From: a virus
DNA length: 31,207 nucleotides
IMG/VR virus record: IMGVR_UViG_3300046451_002337
Coordinates: 1-31,207 of that record
Strand: one strand, 5' to 3'
Shown here: piece after piece, positions 17,073 to 24,592 of the stretch
Numbering within the stretch: the first letter of the stretch is position 1
Layout of the letters: each line of letters starts with the position of its first letter
Made by a program: the position numbers and the translations under genes
The notes under the pieces: model-generated
Told to the model about the DNA's origin: nothing
The model's database searches: none
The model's input: the letters and a program-made list of their open reading frames with translations, nothing else

Positions 17073-17996
17073 TTAATAGTTATCTAATAAGTATTGTATA
17101 TCAACATCCCATAAATTTTTACCATAATATAATAAATTAGGAATTAATAATTGTGAATTCGGGCGACTGCCCGAGAAAACAAATTGGCAATAGCCTTTAA
17201 ATTCATGAGTTAAAATTCGCATATTATGCCAAACATAAGAAAGATTAGATGAATAAGATCCATATTTATTATTCTTAATTATTTTATCTATACTACTCTC
17301 AGTAACTATATATAAAAAAGCATTGAATTGTTTCGCTCGTTCGAGCTCTTTTCTAAACCTTTGAAAGCCAACGCTCATGGTTCCTTTGAAGTCGCCTTCG
17401 CTTTTGCGGTCTACATAAGTATAAGTATAATCTTTTCCACCTATAGTATAATCACCAAAGTCAAGTTTATTATCTTTACTATTAAGAAAGAATAGAGGCT
17501 TTTGCTCTCTAGTGTCTATATGTATTACTGTTTCTTTTACTTTTTCGTTTTGTAATAAAAGATTTCGGTTAATACCTTTATTGTACATTGGTTCAATGCC
17601 AAGCCTTTGACAGGCTTGTCCGTAACCGCCGAAATTCCGTTTATATATATCTATTGGCGGTAATTTATTTATTTCTATTTCTATATGATTAGGGCAATAT
17701 TTACTTTTATTCTTTTCTACTCTTATTCTTAATTGATTTAATATATATTCTTTTATCTCTTCTTTGTTGTTTGATGTATTGCACCATTCTATCATTTGCT
17801 CTCTTGTAGAGAAGTCTGTATTAAAGTAATCTGATTTATTCTTGTACGGTAATAGATCTCCAGTGAGTTTATTATTTCGAGGGTAATACGTTGTATAATA
17901 CTCAGCTACCGTAAGATTATGAGCCTTTACATGTTTATGCAAAGCGTTGTCAGATTTAAATTCCTGATTACAGGCTTTGCAGATAGACTTTTCCAT
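17073..17996 (-). CDS. ERCC4-type nuclease with N-terminal C2H2 finger
   Basis: 307 aa. The N-terminus has a classic zinc finger C-x2-C-x12-H-x3-H (Cys6, Cys9, His22, His26). The C-terminal half has the XPF/ERCC4 nuclease signature: DTREQ (161-165), FGDYTI (180-185), VDRKSEGDF (195-203) and FRKELERA (214-221). The acidic residues and the DRK lysine are intact. The middle (about 60-140, with GGYGQACQRLGIEP) looks like a DNA-binding linker. A Shine-Dalgarno AGGAG precedes the ATG. Its place between a fibre gene and the packaging genes could mean a role in DNA processing at packaging or recombination, or a free-standing homing nuclease inserted in the operon. Both are inference. Confidence 0.85.
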   Translation of the reverse strand: MEKSICKACNQEFKSDNALHKHVKAHNLTVAEYYTTYYPRNNKLTGDLLPYKNKSDYFNTDFSTREQMIEWCNTSNNKEEIKEYILNQLRIRVEKNKSKYCPNHIEIEINKLPPIDIYKRNFGGYGQACQRLGIEPMYNKGINRNLLLQNEKVKETVIHIDTREQKPLFFLNSKDNKLDFGDYTIGGKDYTYTYVDRKSEGDFKGTMSVGFQRFRKELERAKQFNAFLYIVTESSIDKIIKNNKYGSYSSNLSYVWHNMRILTHEFKGYCQFVFSGSRPNSQLLIPNLLYYGKNLWDVDIQYLLDNY

Positions 17997-18034
17997 ATTC
18001 TCCTATAACTATTATAGAAGAAGTTTATGTATAT

Positions 18035-18117
18035 TTAAATATACAAAGCGGTAATTCTTAAATTCTCACCAGCAGGAATTAAAACCGGCATTTCATAGCT
18101 AGATGGATTTATTTTAT
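18035..18117 (-). pseudogene. Fragment of a second fibre-gene 3' end
   Basis: Between the stop of the 162-aa fibre-like gene and the nuclease gene, the minus strand encodes KINPSSYEMPVLIPAGENLR followed by ITALYI and a stop. It has no start codon and sits just downstream of a TGA. Its first 18 bp (18100-18117) are identical to 18513-18530 inside the intact gene, where they encode KINPSN. It appears to be a leftover alternative C-terminal cassette attached to the same N-terminal motif. Confidence 0.6.
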
Positions 18118-18126
18118 GTCAACTAT

Positions 18127-18615
18127 CTAGACAAAGAGTAGAGTTATACTGTCACATTTAGCAACACCCTTAACACAAACATAAATCTTATTGTCAACCA
18201 CAGCGGGGCCAGAAACAGCGGGCAGGCCCCAGTAGACACGAATGCCATCACCTGAGCCACCTCCGTCATAAAGGCTAAGGTATGGCACGGTAGCCCATGA
18301 ATAACTTCCTATATTATGAGGAATACTGTCCCCGGATGGAAAATGAATATATGCGTTGTTTGCACTGGAGGCTTCCATACCTAAAATAATAACGGTTGAC
18401 ACCCCCGGGGGTACGGTAATAGCGGTTCCGAGTGCGTTTACATTTCCCATAGCGCCAAATCCTCCACTTGTGAGAGTGTATCTATTGACAGTACCACCGC
18501 CGGAAACTAGATTAGATGGATTTATTTTATAGTTTTCGCCGTTATACGCGATAGCTACTTCTGAGGTTGCGGGTGCAGAGCCTGTGAGTGTCATTTGTGA
18601 AATTTTTGTTCCCAT
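18127..18615 (-). CDS. Probable short fibre or appendage protein
   Basis: 162 aa. It starts MGTKISQMTLTGSAPATSEV followed by IAYNGENYKINPSNL, a pattern frequent at the N-terminus of phage fibre-type proteins (KISQ..., T-rich, then a short value-passing strand). The rest is G/S-rich beta strands with a compact C-terminal part (KIYVCVKGVAKCDSITLLFV). It is followed by a fragment that shares its KINPS motif, suggesting exchange of 3' ends. Placement among non-head genes between sigma-type and nuclease genes is unusual. Host-recognition role inferred. Confidence 0.65.
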   Translation of the reverse strand: MGTKISQMTLTGSAPATSEVAIAYNGENYKINPSNLVSGGGTVNRYTLTSGGFGAMGNVNALGTAITVPPGVSTVIILGMEASSANNAYIHFPSGDSIPHNIGSYSWATVPYLSLYDGGGSGDGIRVYWGLPAVSGPAVVDNKIYVCVKGVAKCDSITLLFV

Positions 18616-18637
18616 ATACTATATATACACTTTTTTT

Positions 18638-19696
18638 TTAAATTACGTCGCCTTTTCTTAATCCAAGTACCCTAGCTTTCCAGTCGGGCATCAACTCTAA
18701 ATTGTCAGCTTCTTTAGATATTAATTCTTTTTGCATTTCTGCTATTTTAACCATAACCTTTCTTTCTTCTTCCTCTTGGAACATTTGTACTAGATTTAAC
18801 ATAGAGGCATTTTGACTCTGCTTGTTTTGTACTTTTTTTGCACGATCTCCATTGAGCCGAGTTATTAAGCTCTCCATTCGTTTTTCGCACTGGTTGTATT
18901 CCTCACTCTTAGTCTTTAACAATTCAGCTAATCTAACGGTCATGTCTCTTTGATCTTCGCATTCCTCAAACATTTGATTAAGCTTATCTATTGCTTTTTG
19001 GATGTTCATCAGATTGATATAATCAATACATACATTAATATATAAATTTAATTCATCTGATGTCAAGTCTGGCTTATCCCATGTAGCTCGTATGAATTCA
19101 GCTTCAAATAATTGTCTATCTTTTTTATTGGTATAATTACCTACTGTCAATATCAAACGGGGAGAGTTTAAAAACTTCATCAAGGCTTCAATGCCCTTCT
19201 TTACCTGCATTTGCATTTTCTCGGAATCGAGCTCTTGACTAGTCGCAATATTTACTAATTCAAGTATATCCTCAAATGTCTTGGCTGGTTTGTATTTTTC
19301 TCCAACTGCAGTATCCTTAGGGTTGACCTTGTCAGGCATATTCTTTTTTAAGAAATCAGCGACTACAATAGTCTCCTTGCTTAAAGGGGTAACGTCTTTA
19401 TCGGGGAATAATAATTTGGCAATGTCAAACGCTTTCATAGAGCCGTCCGCATGAGATAATATAAAATCTTTATTATCCTTGCTCAGGATGACTTGAGGGA
19501 CTAAAGCTCTTTTCGTCGTTTTGTACTTATAGTCTTTTTGCGCCATGTACGCCCGAACCGCCCTACCCTCCTTGGTCCTTCCGTCTAAATCCTCTCCCAT
19601 AAAAACCGCACAAGTCAATTCATTAAGGTTTGATATTTTTTTATAATTTTTATCTATAAACTCCTTATGCTCTTCAGTTAGTTCAATCTTTTCCAT
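18638..19696 (-). CDS. Hypothetical helical protein, possible small terminase
   Basis: 352 aa, almost all alpha-helical. Residues 1-60 (LTEEHKEFIDKNYKKISNLN) and 65-120 (SKDNKDFILSHADGSMKAFD, then IAKLLFPDKDVTPLS) look like two helix-turn-helix repeats, each followed by a basic segment. Residues 210-330 form a long coiled coil. Two DNA-binding repeats plus an oligomerising coiled coil, upstream of terL in the same operon, fit a small terminase subunit or a packaging regulator. No family signature is clear, so this is a proposal. Its start overlaps the end of the sigma-like gene by 14 bases. Confidence 0.6.
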   Translation of the reverse strand: MEKIELTEEHKEFIDKNYKKISNLNELTCAVFMGEDLDGRTKEGRAVRAYMAQKDYKYKTTKRALVPQVILSKDNKDFILSHADGSMKAFDIAKLLFPDKDVTPLSKETIVVADFLKKNMPDKVNPKDTAVGEKYKPAKTFEDILELVNIATSQELDSEKMQMQVKKGIEALMKFLNSPRLILTVGNYTNKKDRQLFEAEFIRATWDKPDLTSDELNLYINVCIDYINLMNIQKAIDKLNQMFEECEDQRDMTVRLAELLKTKSEEYNQCEKRMESLITRLNGDRAKKVQNKQSQNASMLNLVQMFQEEEERKVMVKIAEMQKELISKEADNLELMPDWKARVLGLRKGDVI

Positions 19697-20402
19697 AAAA
19701 TATATCTTTTGTTTTTAGAATTTTTTCAGCCCTAAGCTTGAATTGTTTTTTTAAATTTTTAATTTGTTTATACCCCGCTTTTCTGCCTTTTTCTGTAGTC
19801 TTGTATCCTAAGTTAGAAGCGACCTCTTCATCCGTTAAGTTCTTTACGAAAAGCATTATGTATATGTTATAGTTTTTTTCACTTAGAGCTGCTTTCATCT
19901 CTAAATGCAACTTCCTTTCTGCTTCTTCTATTTCAAAAGGATTGGCATCTTTATATTTTATTTCGTGAGAGTGATTCTCAATAGTGACCGCCATTTTTAT
20001 GTCATATGCAGCTTTCTTGGTTCTTTCCCATTTTGAGTATAATGGGCATTCACTGCATTGAGTTTTACTTTCAGTAAACCCACACAAACCAAACTCACCT
20101 TCTTCGGTAACACCACTTTGGTTAAAAGGGCAAGTAAGGCATGGTTTCGCGAAGTTACTATAGTGATTTCTTAAAATATTCTTAAACTGATTCGATATAA
20201 TTCTATTCAGCCAAGGTCTTAGAGGTCTTTCTTGATCCCATTGATCCCATTTTTTATGAAGGTGAGTTCTGATAATCTGCTTGACATCATCAAAGTCTAT
20301 CCAAGCTAAAGAGTTCAAGAACCACTTTCCTTTTCTCTTGTTTAGCTCTTCGTCAATAATCTCAAAGCGATCTTCGTATATGATTTTATTTTTCTTCTCC
20401 AC
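19683..20402 (-). CDS. RNA polymerase sigma-like factor with Cys cluster
   Basis: 239 aa starting at a GTG within the end of the zinc-ribbon gene. Residues 35-82 (FDDVKQIIRTHLHKKWDQWD, then RPLRPWLNRIISNQFKNILR) have the layout of sigma region 2. Residues 168-225 (LTDEEVASNLGYKTTEKGRK, then YKQIKNLKKQFK) resemble region 4 with a helix-turn-helix. Between them is a cluster of five cysteines, C88-x2-C91, C107 and C116-x2-C119, likely binding zinc. It would be expected to direct host RNA polymerase to phage late promoters, though no shared late promoter is obvious. It overlaps genes on both sides, so the trio is probably co-translated. Confidence 0.75.
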   Translation of the reverse strand: MEKKNKIIYEDRFEIIDEELNKRKGKWFLNSLAWIDFDDVKQIIRTHLHKKWDQWDQERPLRPWLNRIISNQFKNILRNHYSNFAKPCLTCPFNQSGVTEEGEFGLCGFTESKTQCSECPLYSKWERTKKAAYDIKMAVTIENHSHEIKYKDANPFEIEEAERKLHLEMKAALSEKNYNIYIMLFVKNLTDEEVASNLGYKTTEKGRKAGYKQIKNLKKQFKLRAEKILKTKDIFYGKD

Positions 20403-20766
20403 CGACTTCGTCAGGATCTCGCTTTGAGCTGCACTGTTGCATCGTGGATTTTACTACGTCTTCGCTTGGGTCGTATTTTGGTTTTGGTCTAGAGGAGGCT
20501 TTTTCGTAATTTCCTGACGAGTCTCGAGATCCTTCTGAAACAAGATCTCCGAAAGTGACAGGCTTGCCCCCAGAATTAAGAGAATATTCTAATTTAGAAA
20601 TACTAGGCAAGATATCTTGCTGTTCAATAACTTTAGTGTCTTGTTCTTTTACTGTTGCTTGTGAAACTTCTCCATCGAGAGAGGTTCCACAAGAAGAGCA
20701 AAATTTAGGCTTATTTAATGAATATTCATATTTAGCCCCACATTTAGTACAGTATTCAGTAATCAT
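20386..20766 (-). CDS. Zinc-ribbon protein
   Basis: 126 aa. The N-terminus has a clear zinc ribbon, YCTKCGAKYEYSLNKPKFCS followed by SCG, with two C-x2-C knuckles (Cys6/Cys9 and Cys23/Cys26). The rest is polar, disordered and rich in S, K and E, with FGDLVSEGSRDSSGNY in the middle. Directly upstream of, and overlapping, the sigma-like gene by 17 bases, which suggests a linked role in transcription, for example an RNA polymerase or sigma partner. That link is inferred from context only. Confidence 0.75.
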   Translation of the reverse strand: MITEYCTKCGAKYEYSLNKPKFCSSCGTSLDGEVSQATVKEQDTKVIEQQDILPSISKLEYSLNSGGKPVTFGDLVSEGSRDSSGNYEKASSRPKPKYDPSEDVVKSTMQQCSSKRDPDEVGGEEK

Positions 20767-20853
20767 ATATTTATATATAATAAAATATATATATAATTAT
20801 TTCAATACAAACTAATATCTATTAATTAATTAATTAAAGAATCCGCACGCCAA

Positions 20854-21873
20854 TTAAGTCACTCTAGTCAGAACTACCGTGGTCGCAGGGTTGCTGACTA
20901 ACGCAATAGTCATTGTGTCGCCTATAACATTAGTATTTGGAGTTGAACCTGTAAATGCCTGCGAGCTGCCGCCTACGGAAATAGTAAGGCTTAATGCGCT
21001 AGTATTGATATCCCACTCCCATGGCATAGTACTAGTACCTCCTGCCGTTCCATTTCCGTTAGTAATATGATTAGTTTTATTGCCTGCAAAATCAGACAAT
21101 CCATAATAAAAAGTCATACTAGGATATGAATTGCTAGTCCATTTTGTGCCCGGAAGCATAAAGCCCGAATGTTCTTGAACACGGACTTGCTTTGTAGGTG
21201 AAGCATTCTGTGGAACGGAGGTGCAAACTTTAACCGTAGTATCTATTGTATCAATACTTACCACTTTCCAGAATTTCTTCAAAGGCTGATCAAAAGGAGC
21301 TTGAGCATTAGCGTCAGTAATGCCATGAGTTATTTTGGTTTTGTTTACCGACCACACGGTTGTGCCCGCCGATAATATATAACCTTGATCCGTAAGCGAA
21401 CAAGCTGCAGTGCTTGTAGAGCCCGTGCCGTCAAGATGCATGTAGTAGTTAATCTGATTATCGGTGAAGTTAAAAGGCAGATAACTACCTACTATAAAAG
21501 CGTCATTCAAACTCGAAATGCCATAAGAATAAACTGGGTAACTTGTAGTAGCCGGCGCCGCTGGGCAAGTTTCCAGATCTATATCTCCATTAGTCTCCAT
21601 GAGCACGCATCCTTGACCTTCAGTTAAAATGCAACAACTTTCATCATTAAATTGCATTCCATAAAATTCACTCATTGCGTGAGGAGAAGAATAGTTTGCG
21701 CTGCCAGATAATTCGATTTCACAATCCTCAGCTGCTTGAAAAACCCCACTCACAGTAAGGGGTCTGGATATTGTTACGCCACAATAAGTCTCTATAAAAT
21801 TTGCTGGGCTATCCCCAGTATTTCCATCACCACTTAAGCGAATAGGCCCGCTAATTTTAAAATTAATTGTCAT
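20854..21873 (-). CDS. Hypothetical appendage-type virion protein
   Basis: 339 aa from the ATG at 21873 (MTINFKISGPIRLSG), which overlaps the upstream stop as ATGA. An open frame extends 23 codons further inside the GAF-like gene but is less likely. The protein is beta-rich and G/S/T-rich, with an unusual cysteine number in the first half (FNDESCCILTEGQGCVLMET and an ETCPAAPATTSYPVYSYGI stretch). No membrane segment or enzyme motif. Composition resembles fibres or head appendages. The family is not recognised. Confidence 0.65.
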   Translation of the reverse strand: MTINFKISGPIRLSGDGNTGDSPANFIETYCGVTISRPLTVSGVFQAAEDCEIELSGSANYSSPHAMSEFYGMQFNDESCCILTEGQGCVLMETNGDIDLETCPAAPATTSYPVYSYGISSLNDAFIVGSYLPFNFTDNQINYYMHLDGTGSTSTAACSLTDQGYILSAGTTVWSVNKTKITHGITDANAQAPFDQPLKKFWKVVSIDTIDTTVKVCTSVPQNASPTKQVRVQEHSGFMLPGTKWTSNSYPSMTFYYGLSDFAGNKTNHITNGNGTAGGTSTMPWEWDINTSALSLTISVGGSSQAFTGSTPNTNVIGDTMTIALVSNPATTVVLTRVT

Positions 21874-22463
21874 ACCAAATAACCCGCCACTACTCGAGCT
21901 TGCCTTTTCATGAAAGAAAGAGAATCTTCTAACCCCTCCCAATCCCTCATCGGCTCTTTTACATAATCAATACCCATAATTCCTATGATTTTTCCATTCA
22001 GCGTCTTTATCGGTACGTTATAAATACTTTTGATTCCTTTTCGCCTTAACATTTGATGAAACGCCTTGTCCATAACGTTATCGCAGTTTTTAAATATAAA
22101 AGATTCATTTTTTATTAAATTATTTATATAATTATGGTAATTTGAAATTCTATGATTTTGAGAAAATTCGCATTCAGAACTTATTCCTTCCTCAACTACT
22201 TCATGGGTGCAGCTGTATTTCTGCTGACCCCTTCCTGAGAAATAAGAATCTCCATTATGGAACTCCATAATATAAGCTCGGTCCCCTTTCATTTCCTCGA
22301 TCACATACTTGAGAGCAGTGTATACATTTGCATTTTGAGCGTTTTCTTTTATAACGCAGGTCTTCTCTCTTCTGTTTCGAAAGAAAAACTGACCGCCCAA
22401 CACACTAGCCAGAGTAGCTATCGCCGTTATGCCGGCTGCAATAATGGGCTCAAAGTCTATCAT
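21870..22463 (-). CDS. Membrane-anchored GAF-like domain protein
   Basis: 197 aa. One N-terminal membrane helix (about 8-27, IIAAGITAIATLASVLGGQF) is followed by a basic stop (RNRREK). The soluble part (about 45-197) has the GAF-like pattern DRAYIMEFHNGDSYFSGRGQ, then HRISNYHNYI, then KSIYNVPIKTLNGKIIGIMG followed by IDYV. The N-in, C-in or C-out topology is uncertain, but the basic residues after the helix favour a cytoplasmic domain. Similar membrane/GAF proteins occur in other phage genomes, to my knowledge without known function. The hydrophobic helix could also serve in lysis or in anchoring a sensor. Next to phoH and a structural gene. Confidence 0.75.
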   Translation of the reverse strand: MIDFEPIIAAGITAIATLASVLGGQFFFRNRREKTCVIKENAQNANVYTALKYVIEEMKGDRAYIMEFHNGDSYFSGRGQQKYSCTHEVVEEGISSECEFSQNHRISNYHNYINNLIKNESFIFKNCDNVMDKAFHQMLRRKGIKSIYNVPIKTLNGKIIGIMGIDYVKEPMRDWEGLEDSLSFMKRQARVVAGYLV

Positions 22464-22473
22464 ACAATAACTA

Positions 22474-23187
22474 TTACACTTTTTTCTTGAACGTTTGCTC
22501 TAATCTGCCAATAATGTATTTTTGTAGCTCACTTCTCAGGATATCCTCTTTAGTAAAACCAAAACAATGTATTCCTTTTTCTTCGCTCTCAGGATCATTG
22601 AATAATTTAAACATATCACTGTATCCGGTTCTTGATCCAATATCACTTTGCATGAAATCTCCACATATAAATAATTTGCTGTTTTTTCCTAATCTTGTAA
22701 TCAGGGTAGTTAATTCTTTAAATGTAAAATTTTGAGCTTCATCCGCGACTACTATTTTATCTTTCCAGCTAGCTCCTCTTAAATAATTTATTGGCATGGC
22801 TTGTATGCGTCCGCTTTCCATTAATTCGCTTCTGGCTGATTTTTCAGGAGGAAGCATCTCGATCAGCTTATCCTGTAATGGCGCCATGTATGGGTTGATT
22901 TTCTCTTCAACACTTCCGGGAAGCGCGCCAAGTCCCTTATCTCCGCTTTCTATTATCGTGCGAACATAAAACATATCAAGGTCGTCATTTGCGCTTAAAT
23001 GTCTAAGGGCTGCATAAACAGCCATATACGTTTTTGTTGAACCGGCAGGGCCACTTACAAACATAATGTTTGTCTCTTCCTGTAAAGCTAGAGCTAGGAA
23101 TAGTTTTTGCTTTTCGGTCAGCTTCAAGTTGTTAACCTTGAATGTTAATTTTAGTTGAGGTATCTCTACCTGAAGTTTTTTTGGCAT
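22474..23187 (-). CDS. phoH: PhoH-like ATPase
   Basis: 237 aa, single P-loop domain. Walker A is GPAGSTKT (46-53), Walker B is IVVADEAQNF (145-154), and a sensor-type strand LFICGDFMQSDIG follows. The N-terminus (LTEKQKLFLALALQEETNIM) matches the start of the PhoH ATPase domain. This short, single-domain version is common in phages of aquatic bacteria, where its function (RNA-linked ATPase or phosphate-related) is unsettled. It is the first gene of the long minus-strand late block and is divergent from the DUF2384-like gene. Confidence 0.93.
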   Translation of the reverse strand: MPKKLQVEIPQLKLTFKVNNLKLTEKQKLFLALALQEETNIMFVSGPAGSTKTYMAVYAALRHLSANDDLDMFYVRTIIESGDKGLGALPGSVEEKINPYMAPLQDKLIEMLPPEKSARSELMESGRIQAMPINYLRGASWKDKIVVADEAQNFTFKELTTLITRLGKNSKLFICGDFMQSDIGSRTGYSDMFKLFNDPESEEKGIHCFGFTKEDILRSELQKYIIGRLEQTFKKKV

Positions 23188-23244
23188 ACGAAATTAATCT
23201 AATTAAATATTAATACACGTTCTTATTTGAATTTGCGTTCTTTT

Positions 23245-23273
23245 TTGTTAAAATAAATTAATTGGTGTAAACA
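23245..23273 (+). promoter_or_regulatory. Possible promoter of the GTG-start gene
   Basis: TTGTTA (23245-23250), 17 bp, TAAACA (23268-23273), then 5 nt to the GTG at 23279. Close to the leaderless geometry of the accessory promoters but weaker at -10. It shares a 91-bp gap with the start of the PhoH gene on the other strand. Confidence 0.35.
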
Positions 23274-23278
23274 TATTA

Positions 23279-23536
23279 GTGAGCAATAAAATTAAAAAAG
23301 GTTCGATAAGCAAAAACGATCAGGATATAGAAGTCTCAATAGGCGAAAATATTCCTACGAAATATGAAATAATGAAGGCTATTGCTAAAAAGCACTCAGT
23401 TTACGAAGCGACGGTCTGGCTTAATACCCCAGTCCTAGAGCACCAAGGTAAAACCCCAGCAGAATTAATGATGGAGGGAAAGCTTGAAATAGTAAACTCA
23501 CTCATCGATGGAGCAAATGGAAAGTCGAATCCTTAA
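23279..23536 (+). CDS. DUF2384-like (MbcA/ParS/Xre antitoxin-type) small protein
   Basis: 85 aa with a GTG start. The C-terminal half reads ATVWLNTPVLEHQGKTPAEL and continues with a methionine pair, then EGKLEIVNSLIDG. This fits the toxin-binding domain of MbcA/ParS/Xre antitoxins (W-L-x-T-P, then G-x-T-P-x-E-L, then G-x-x-x-I/V). The N-terminal 45 residues are too short for a full Xre helix-turn-helix. RES-type toxins are the usual partner, yet the overlapping downstream gene (79 aa) does not look like one. It could be an orphan antitoxin that protects the phage or its lysogen against a host toxin. That is inference from the domain resemblance. Confidence 0.65.
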   Translation: MSNKIKKGSISKNDQDIEVSIGENIPTKYEIMKAIAKKHSVYEATVWLNTPVLEHQGKTPAELMMEGKLEIVNSLIDGANGKSNP

Positions 23537-23747
23537 TCTTTGTTGGGAATTTTCCCACGAAGTGCTTCTTGCAGACCCAAGGGATGATAGTCATCCTATC
23601 TTGATCATGAACTTACCTCTTAAGTTCGTAGATACGTTAGAATCCCGCCTGAGAGACACGGGATTCTATTGCACTTCATTCAAGCCTCACGGATTACAGT
23701 CCGTAATCGTAAGGTTTAAAAAAAGTTCTTTTACAGTAGATAGTTAA
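23508..23747 (+). CDS. Hypothetical small protein next to the DUF2384-like gene
   Basis: 79 aa (or 76 aa from the second ATG, MESRILN). It overlaps the upstream gene by 29 bases in another frame. Mixed alpha/beta pattern (HPILIMNLPLKFVDTLESRL, then GLQSVIVRFKKSSFTVDS). No toxin family is recognised. Its stop overlaps the stop of the convergent minus-strand gene by four bases. The overlap with the DUF2384-like gene implies co-expression. Confidence 0.6.
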   Translation: MEQMESRILNLCWEFSHEVLLADPRDDSHPILIMNLPLKFVDTLESRLRDTGFYCTSFKPHGLQSVIVRFKKSSFTVDS

Positions 23748-23986
23748 CTAACCACTTCTACTTCGGCCTTAGCTGCTTCCTCTGTTTCGGCTTGCTTTTT
23801 CTCGGCTTCTGTTTTTGCGGTTAAAATTCTATTTACTAATTCGCTTTTTTCTTCATCAGGTAGATTATCATAATATGATGTTGCCCGATTAATAGAATGC
23901 TCGCGCAATAGATTAATAATATTTGTGATATTCAAGCTGTTTAGAATATCGTTTGCAATTTGAGATATAACTTCATTTTTATCCAT
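23744..23986 (-). CDS. Small acidic helical protein
   Basis: 80 aa, helical. It has NEVISQIANDILNSLNITNI at the start, EHSINRATSYYDNLPDEEKS in the middle and a coiled, E/A/K-rich end (KTEAEKKQAETEEAAKAEVE). Transcribed towards the plus-strand pair and overlapping it by four bases at the 3' ends. A possible -10 (TATAAT) lies 5 nt before the ATG. Function unknown. Confidence 0.65.
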   Translation of the reverse strand: MDKNEVISQIANDILNSLNITNIINLLREHSINRATSYYDNLPDEEKSELVNRILTAKTEAEKKQAETEEAAKAEVEVVS

Positions 23987-24096
23987 GCCTAATTATATAT
24001 GAATTTCGGCGGTTTTCTAATTTTATTTCTACTTTTTCCCTTTTTTTACATGCTTTATTTATTTAATAATTTATTAATTAATTCATTAACCTCAGA

Positions 24097-24183
24097 TTTT
24101 GAAATGGGGTCCGATTTTTTTTCACTTGAAGTTTAAGAGAGTTTGGTCTTTTTTTGAAATAGGTGCCGATTTTTTTTCACTTT
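24097..24183 (+). repeat. 31-bp direct repeat with 56-bp period
   Basis: Copies at 24097-24127 and 24153-24183 agree at all but a few positions: TTTTGAAAT, then GGGGTCC or AGGTGCC, then GATTTTTTTTCACTT. A third partial start (GATTTTGAAATAA) lies near 24216. The spacing is about five helical turns, as for protein-binding repeats. Confidence 0.75.
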
Positions 24184-24333
24184 GTTTATTATTGTAAATG
24201 TTGTAATGTAATTTTGATTTTGAAATAAACCACCCCCCGCGTTATCTCATCCTATTAAAAAGTTGCACGATTCATTAAAGGGGTAGGGGGGCTATTGTGC
24301 AATAAAATAGTTGAAAGGTAATTGAAATAAAGT

Positions 24334-24362
24334 TTGCAATTAATTAAAAATACCCTTACATT
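24334..24362 (+). promoter_or_regulatory. Leaderless-type promoter 1
   Basis: TTGCAA (24334-24339), 17 bp, TACATT (24357-24362), then GTATAT directly before the ATG at 24369. With +1 seven bases after the -10 box, transcription should begin on the A of the start codon. Confidence 0.75.
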
Positions 24363-24368
24363 GTATAT

Positions 24369-24581
24369 ATGGAAATAACAATAGAACATTTAAATATAAC
24401 ATTAGAAAAAGAATTAAGAGATCTTGAATCTTTTAAAAAAGATCCTCAAAGTGAAGACTTAGAGGATGGGATTGCAACATTTGAATATGAAATAGGCAAG
24501 ACTAAAGAGCTAATTTTGGAACACATCGCACACAATGATTCCGAAAAAGAAATTGCCATGAAATTAATTTCCTCAATATAA
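24369..24581 (+). CDS. Small acidic protein, first gene of plus-strand accessory operon
   Basis: 70 aa, acidic and helical (LEKELRDLESFKKDPQSEDL, then FEYEIGKTKELILEHIAHND). No known family. The ATG is at the predicted transcription start, so translation probably begins on a leaderless message. It is followed 11 nt later by the next gene. The charge and size fit a phage protein that binds a host enzyme, but nothing shows that directly. Confidence 0.7.
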   Translation: MEITIEHLNITLEKELRDLESFKKDPQSEDLEDGIATFEYEIGKTKELILEHIAHNDSEKEIAMKLISSI

Positions 24582-24592
24582 TTGAAATAAAT

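Larger units (their letters stand above)
23987..24368. other. Non-coding AT-rich divergent region
   Basis: 382 bp without a credible gene, between a minus-strand gene and the plus-strand accessory operon. Holds AT-rich tracts with TTAATTAATT-type motifs, a 56-bp-spaced direct repeat, a short CACCCCCCGC patch, and the first leaderless-type promoter at its right end. Divergent, AT-rich and repeat-bearing, it is a reasonable place for an origin or switch region, though nothing seen proves this. Confidence 0.6.
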
